A stretch of DNA of 11,527 nt from Candidatus Hydrothermota bacterium (GTDB lineage: Bacteria; Hydrothermota; Hydrothermia; B15-G9), in NCBI GenBank assembly GCA_003645975.1, contig QNDP01000016.1, forward strand, positions 1 through 11,527. Reading direction: 5' to 3'. The notes under the pieces are model-generated. The model saw nothing but the letters and a program-made list of their open reading frames with translations, did no database searches and was not told where the DNA came from. A program made the translations under genes and the position numbers. Below are positions 7,955-11,527 of the stretch, one piece after another (position 1 is the stretch's first letter; each line of letters begins with the position of its first letter).

Positions 7955-8604
7955 ACCAGAAGCCAGACCGAAAGCTCGCCCGCTATGAGGTCGATCCCCG
8001 TGAAGTCGATATAGGGCGTCTTCGTTATGAACTTCGATGTTCTATCGGGGTAACTTGCTACTGCACTGGTATAGCGATAGCCCGTCTTAACCGTGAAGAC
8101 CGAATTTAAGACCTGCAGAGCCATATCCTTGCCGAAAAGCTTGAAAGTGGCCTCGACCCCCCAGACACCTGTCAAACCGAGAGCGCCGTCAACGATGTAA
8201 TTTTTTGTTGTTGAGGAATCTATCTCTTCTCTCGAGTAGTCAGCGGAGAAGTCCAAAAACGGAGTGAACCCACTAAGAAAGTTGAGTTGGACGCCCTTTG
8301 AGAATTCTTTGAGTGGCTCGACATCCATAAGCTCAACGCCAACGGAAAGTTCAAAATCCCCGGTTGTGCGCTTTCTCGTCGTCTTCTCCTCTCTCGAAGG
8401 CATTTGATAGATGTTCTCCTCGCTTGTCGGACTGTAATTGAAATCGAGGTTGACGAAGTAGCTCCGATAGAGGTCATCATGCAGTGTCCTCAATTTGAAG
8501 TAGGTTGGGACATCGAGCAGGTTCGTCACTCTGACGCCGAACATGGCGTCTTTCGGGATACCCCATGCAAGGAGTGTTACTAAGGCTATGGCGCTTAAAT
8601 GCAT
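7945..8604 (-). CDS. Small outer-membrane-like beta protein of unknown function
   Basis: A 219-residue protein I do not recognise. It opens with a short hydrophobic leader (MHLSAIALVTLLAWG) consistent with a signal peptide, though without basic residues at its front. The mature part is rich in alternating strands (FVNLDFNYSP, GDFELSVGVELMDV, FTPFLDFSADYS, ALGLTGVWGVEATFKLFG, GELSVWLLVKL), which suggests a small beta barrel or beta-sandwich in the cell envelope. A charged segment around residues 70-80 (SREEKTTRKRTT) may be a surface loop. The start has a perfect AAGGAGG seven bases before the ATG, placed directly after the coaBC stop, which is 15 bases upstream. It is therefore very probably co-transcribed with the CoA genes, although nothing in it suggests a metabolic role. 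No enzyme motif was seen. Confidence 0.8.
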   Translation of the reverse strand: MHLSAIALVTLLAWGIPKDAMFGVRVTNLLDVPTYFKLRTLHDDLYRSYFVNLDFNYSPTSEENIYQMPSREEKTTRKRTTGDFELSVGVELMDVEPLKEFSKGVQLNFLSGFTPFLDFSADYSREEIDSSTTKNYIVDGALGLTGVWGVEATFKLFGKDMALQVLNSVFTVKTGYRYTSAVASYPDRTSKFITKTPYIDFTGIDLIAGELSVWLLVKL

Positions 8605-8619
8605 CGCACAAACCTCCTT

Positions 8620-9861
8620 TTAAAAGTGGGCTTTCAAATTACTGATCAAACTGAGCAAATTTTTTGCGATTGTGTGTTTGGATGTCAAATCGATATGCAA
8701 AACACGCTTATCTCTATCGATGATAAAAACTTCGTTGGTCTCGGCGCCGAAACCGACGCCCGGTTTGCTCACATCGTTGACCACGATCAGGTCTGCTTTG
8801 GCGCGCATAAGTCTTTGATATGCATCCTCGACAAGTTCAGGCTCACTCAGGCCATAAACCGCGCGGAATGCTACAAGTAGTGTCTGAGGGCTGACTTCCT
8901 TGACCTTGTCGATGATTTTGGGTGTGGGCTTCAGTTCGATCTTCAGGATTTTTCGATCACTTGTGGAAATCTTTTGAGATGCAGGACTTACAGGTGTCCA
9001 ATCGGCTGGCGCAGCAGCCGCAAACATCACATCGTATCTTCGGCTTTGAAGCTCAGCCATCACAGCGTCAAGCATCTGTTCGGTCGTTTTGACGCGGATG
9101 ACACGCACATTCGGAGGCGGATTTACAGTCGTAACTCCCATAATCAGCGTAACTTCAGCGCCGCATCGTGCGGCCTCTTCGGCGATAGCGATCCCCATCT
9201 TGCCGCTGCTCGGATTGGTGATCACCCGAACCGGGTCGATGTGTTCCATTGTAGCCCCAGCGGTTACGAGAATTTTGAAACCCTTCAGGTCGGGAGACGG
9301 CCGCAGCGTTTCGATGACCGCTTTGACCACATCGCTGATTTCGGCGATCTTTGCCTTGCCCTCCTCAATTCTCGGAGCGACAAATTTGACCCCCAAAGAC
9401 TTAAGCTTTTCGATATTTTCGATGAGGATTGGATGACGATACATCGACTCATGCATTGCGGGCACGATAAGGATCGGAATTTTTAGGCCGAAAGCCGCTG
9501 ATACAACCGAAGTTACAGGTGTATCGTCGATGCCACAAGCGATTTTGCTGATGGTGTTTGCGGTTGCAGGTGCTATGAGGATTAAATCGGCCTCGTTCGC
9601 AAGTGCGACATGCTCGATTTTACCGGTCAGTTCGACCACCACTTCGTTGCCCGTAGCCCATTCCATGAGATAGGGATGCACAATCTTCTGAGCCATCGGA
9701 GACATCACGACGAAGACCTCAGCGCCGTGTCGCATCAGTTGCCTCGCAATTTCGGGCGCATAGACGGCGGCCACGCTCCCGGTTACACAGAGCACTATCC
9801 TCTTGTCCACCAGTTCGTTACCTTCAGTCCCGACGATGTCCTTCGATGGATGGACTTTCAT
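8620..9861 (-). CDS. coaBC: Bifunctional phosphopantothenoylcysteine decarboxylase / phosphopantothenate-cysteine ligase, archaeal type
   Basis: A 413-residue protein carrying out two CoA steps: joining 4'-phosphopantothenate to cysteine, then decarboxylating to 4'-phosphopantetheine. The N-terminal flavoprotein (CoaC) domain shows CVTGSVAA (about 25-32), the active-site His84 in GKIEHVAL, APATANTISK (97-106) and PAMHESMYRHP. The CoaB domain shows VTAGATMEHIDPVRVITN (199-216), the SSGKMG loop, the Lys of SQKI (about 297) and NDVSKPG (362-368). At the substrate flap, where E. coli-type enzymes have ACGDIGPGRM with its cysteine, this protein has EEGKAKIAE, as in Methanocaldococcus-type CoaBC. 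The usual F(K/A)AE motif reads FRAV (332-335). The start was moved 42 codons downstream to the ATG at 9861, which overlaps the mfnA stop as ATGA and has GGAG ten bases upstream; the longer frame runs through mfnA. Function is near certain; the archaeal affiliation rests on motif comparison from memory. Confidence 0.95.
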   Translation of the reverse strand: MKVHPSKDIVGTEGNELVDKRIVLCVTGSVAAVYAPEIARQLMRHGAEVFVVMSPMAQKIVHPYLMEWATGNEVVVELTGKIEHVALANEADLILIAPATANTISKIACGIDDTPVTSVVSAAFGLKIPILIVPAMHESMYRHPILIENIEKLKSLGVKFVAPRIEEGKAKIAEISDVVKAVIETLRPSPDLKGFKILVTAGATMEHIDPVRVITNPSSGKMGIAIAEEAARCGAEVTLIMGVTTVNPPPNVRVIRVKTTEQMLDAVMAELQSRRYDVMFAAAAPADWTPVSPASQKISTSDRKILKIELKPTPKIIDKVKEVSPQTLLVAFRAVYGLSEPELVEDAYQRLMRAKADLIVVNDVSKPGVGFGAETNEVFIIDRDKRVLHIDLTSKHTIAKNLLSLISNLKAHF

Positions 9862-11033
9862 GGCTTTGATGCTCCAAGAGATTTGATCACCTCTTGCAAA
9901 TCGTTCAAAAATTTCTCGAGATGAGATTTTCGGACATGTGGCATTATGACAATTCGGATATGGCTGGGAAACAAAGCGATAGCCCAACCCTTTGCCCGAA
10001 GTTTTTGAGCAACTGCCTGAATTTCGACTCCCTCCGTTTTGATGCCGACGATGTTCATGACCGGTGGGACGACAATGTCGATGAAATCCAGCGATTTAAC
10101 TTTTTCCACAAACCACAAAGTTAACTCCATGCAGCGCTTGACGATATCGCGATACCCCTTGCGTCCGAGATGATTCAGCATAGCCCATGTTGCGATCGCT
10201 GCAGCGCCCGAACGAGTGCCGACAAGCGTTGCCTGCGTGGTTTCGCCGCCCGCCATGTAGCTGACCCGCCAAGCCGTTGTCGAGTATATCTCCTTGTTTC
10301 GGAACAGGATGCCGCCGGCCGGGATCGGCACCAAGCCCATCTTGTGCGGATCGACCGTGATCGAGGACACACCTTCGAGCGAAAAATCGAACTTCGGTGC
10401 TTCGTAGCCGAGCTCTTTGAGGAACGGCAGCAAAAACCCGCCAAATGCCGCATCGACATGGAGATAGAGATCGTGTTCGACCGCGAGTTCTGAAAGTCGG
10501 TCGATGGGGTCAACAACCCCAAGTCCTGTCGTGCCAGCGATTCCGACGATCGCAAGTGTCCGACTGTTAATTGTGCGCTCTACATCCTCGATTGAGACAC
10601 GAAATCTTGAATCGAGCGGCACTTTAACGAGTTTGAGGCCCAAAAGATCCGCGGCTTTGTCGAACGAGAAGTGTGCAGATTCCGGAACGATGACCTCATT
10701 GCGAAACTCATTCCCTCTCAGCCGTTTTGCTGTCCACAGGGCGAGGATATTGGCTTCGGTCCCGCCGGTTACGATGTGACCACATGCATTCGGATTGGAC
10801 AGCAGTTCGCCGAGCATCGAAATCGTTTCTTTCTCAAGTTCAGCAGTTTGTGGGAAAAGCCCGGGGTCTCCAAGATTCTTTTCGATGTTCATCAAAAACA
10901 CAAGTTGCGCAAACTCATGAGGATATGTGCACATTGAGCCGAGAATTCGACCGTCGGTGAACGACAGGTCGCCCTCAAGTCGCAATCGAAGTTCTTGGAT
11001 GACCTCCTCTTTGGACAGCCCGATTTCACGCAT
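9858..11033 (-). CDS. mfnA: MfnA-type PLP-dependent L-aspartate (or L-tyrosine) decarboxylase
   Basis: A 391-residue group II PLP decarboxylase, full length for MfnA. Motifs: GSMC (32-35), NLGDPGLF (53-60), CGHIVTGGTEAN (84-95), SAHFSF with His121, IAGTTGLG (165-172), HVDAAFGG with Asp194, and ITVDPHKMG with PLP-binding Lys231, followed by PIPAGGILF. The last third has RIVIMPHV. These match archaeal MfnA/aspartate decarboxylases (Methanocaldococcus MJ0050, Thermococcus TK1814) closely. In methanogens the enzyme makes tyramine for methanofuran; in other archaea it makes beta-alanine for CoA. Lying between panB and coaBC, it most likely makes beta-alanine, replacing the unrelated pyruvoyl enzyme PanD. 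GAGGT lies eight bases before the ATG, 11 bases after the panB stop, and the end overlaps coaBC by four bases. Aspartate preference is inferred from context; tyrosine or glutamate activity is not excluded. Confidence 0.92.
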   Translation of the reverse strand: MREIGLSKEEVIQELRLRLEGDLSFTDGRILGSMCTYPHEFAQLVFLMNIEKNLGDPGLFPQTAELEKETISMLGELLSNPNACGHIVTGGTEANILALWTAKRLRGNEFRNEVIVPESAHFSFDKAADLLGLKLVKVPLDSRFRVSIEDVERTINSRTLAIVGIAGTTGLGVVDPIDRLSELAVEHDLYLHVDAAFGGFLLPFLKELGYEAPKFDFSLEGVSSITVDPHKMGLVPIPAGGILFRNKEIYSTTAWRVSYMAGGETTQATLVGTRSGAAAIATWAMLNHLGRKGYRDIVKRCMELTLWFVEKVKSLDFIDIVVPPVMNIVGIKTEGVEIQAVAQKLRAKGWAIALFPSHIRIVIMPHVRKSHLEKFLNDLQEVIKSLGASKP

Positions 11034-11044
11034 GTGCTTTGACC

Positions 11045-11527
11045 TCAGTGGTATGTGTGAGCATCGTCGGGGAATACGCCTGACCTGACCTCGTCCACGA
11101 ACTGCCTGACGGCGGCTTTGATAACCTGTGCCAACTTGGCATAGTGTTTCACAAATTTCGGTTTAAAACTTTCGTCCATGCCAAGTAAGTCGTTGATTAC
11201 CAAGACCTGACCGTCGCAATAGCGGCCTGCACCGATGCCGATCGTCGGCGCATTGATCGATTCGGTGATCTTTTTGGCGAGCGATTCGGGAATGCATTCC
11301 AAGACGATGGCGAAGACTCCAAGTTTATCTAACTCAACGGCATCTTGCAAAATCCGCTCTGCTTCCTCACGCTTTTTGCCACGAACACGGTAGGTCTCGG
11401 CAGTTTGTGGCAACATTCCGACATGCCCCATAACAGGGATCTGGTTTCCGATTAAAGCTGAATCACTTTGGAATGAAGACCTTCGAGTTTCACGCCGTGC
11501 GCACCTGCTTCGATGAGCCTTTTGGCA
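11045..11527 (-). CDS. panB: Ketopantoate hydroxymethyltransferase, 3' part, with apparent one-base frameshift
   Basis: PanB adds a hydroxymethyl group from methylene-tetrahydrofolate to 2-oxoisovalerate, giving ketopantoate, the first step to pantothenate. Only about the last 160 of some 270 residues lie in the window; the start is beyond the right edge. The downstream frame (11431 to 11045) gives MGHVGMLPQ, VLECIPESLAKKI with the catalytic-type Glu, APTIGIGAGRYCDGQVLV, and the ending AVRQFVDEVRSGVFP. The upstream frame gives AKRLIEAGAHGVKLEG, then SKVIQL and a TAA at 11454-11452. Restoring one base near 11458 joins them as SKVIQALIGNQIPVMGHVG, exactly the expected PanB sequence. So the gene is either genuinely broken or, more likely in assembled data, affected by a sequencing error. 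The ATG at 11431 is internal, not a real start. The loop after LPQ is about three residues shorter than in E. coli. It is upstream of mfnA and coaBC in one operon. Confidence 0.9.
   Translation of the reverse strand, partial: CQKAHRSRCARRETRRSSFQSDSALIGNQIPVMGHVGMLPQTAETYRVRGKKREEAERILQDAVELDKLGVFAIVLECIPESLAKKITESINAPTIGIGAGRYCDGQVLVINDLLGMDESFKPKFVKHYAKLAQVIKAAVRQFVDEVRSGVFPDDAHTYH

Noticed and set aside
9862..9987. 42-codon N-terminal extension of CoaBC
   Set aside because: It overlaps the end of mfnA; the ATGA overlap at 9861 gives a normal-length CoaBC.

Overview
The window holds nine genes, all read on the minus strand and so transcribed from high to low coordinates. It has no RNA genes, CRISPR array, transposase or other obvious mobile element. 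The proteins point to a Gram-negative-type (diderm) bacterium: a TonB-dependent receptor, a PorV/PorQ-family outer-membrane protein, a small outer-membrane-like protein, and two exported proteins with type IX secretion (Por/T9SS, FlgD-like) C-terminal sorting domains. That combination is typical of the FCB superphylum and allied candidate phyla (Marinimicrobia, Cloacimonadota, Calditrichaeota and WOR-3-like lineages). The exact phylum cannot be fixed from this sequence alone.

Right-hand operon (about 11527 to 7945): panB (3' part only, with an apparent one-base frameshift), mfnA-type L-aspartate/L-tyrosine decarboxylase, coaBC, and a small unrecognised outer-membrane-like protein. The junctions are tight (11-base gap, ATGA stop/start overlap, 15-base gap), so one transcript is likely. 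The first three enzymes form a CoA pathway: PanB makes ketopantoate, the decarboxylase supplies beta-alanine, and CoaBC makes 4'-phosphopantetheine. Both the decarboxylase and CoaBC look archaeal in type although the surrounding genes are bacterial. This is the most notable feature of the window.

Intergenic break (7944 to 7685, 260 bases): a stem-loop at the end of the upstream operon, a long GC-rich imperfect palindrome, and a possible promoter reading into the next group of genes.

Left-hand operon (7684 to 30): a repeat-rich coiled-coil protein with a C-terminal membrane anchor, a LamG-like exported protein with a sorting domain, a TonB-dependent receptor with an N-terminal carboxypeptidase-regulatory-like domain, a large exported protein with an Fn3-like domain and a sorting domain, and a PorV/PorQ-family protein. 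The last four genes are 1 to 17 bases apart. They read as a cell-surface module: a receptor, exported surface proteins, and a barrel of the family that includes the T9SS shuttle. The substrate is unknown. Several long reading frames extend upstream of the real starts into the neighbouring gene; starts were reset here from ribosome binding sites, signal peptides and gene overlap.
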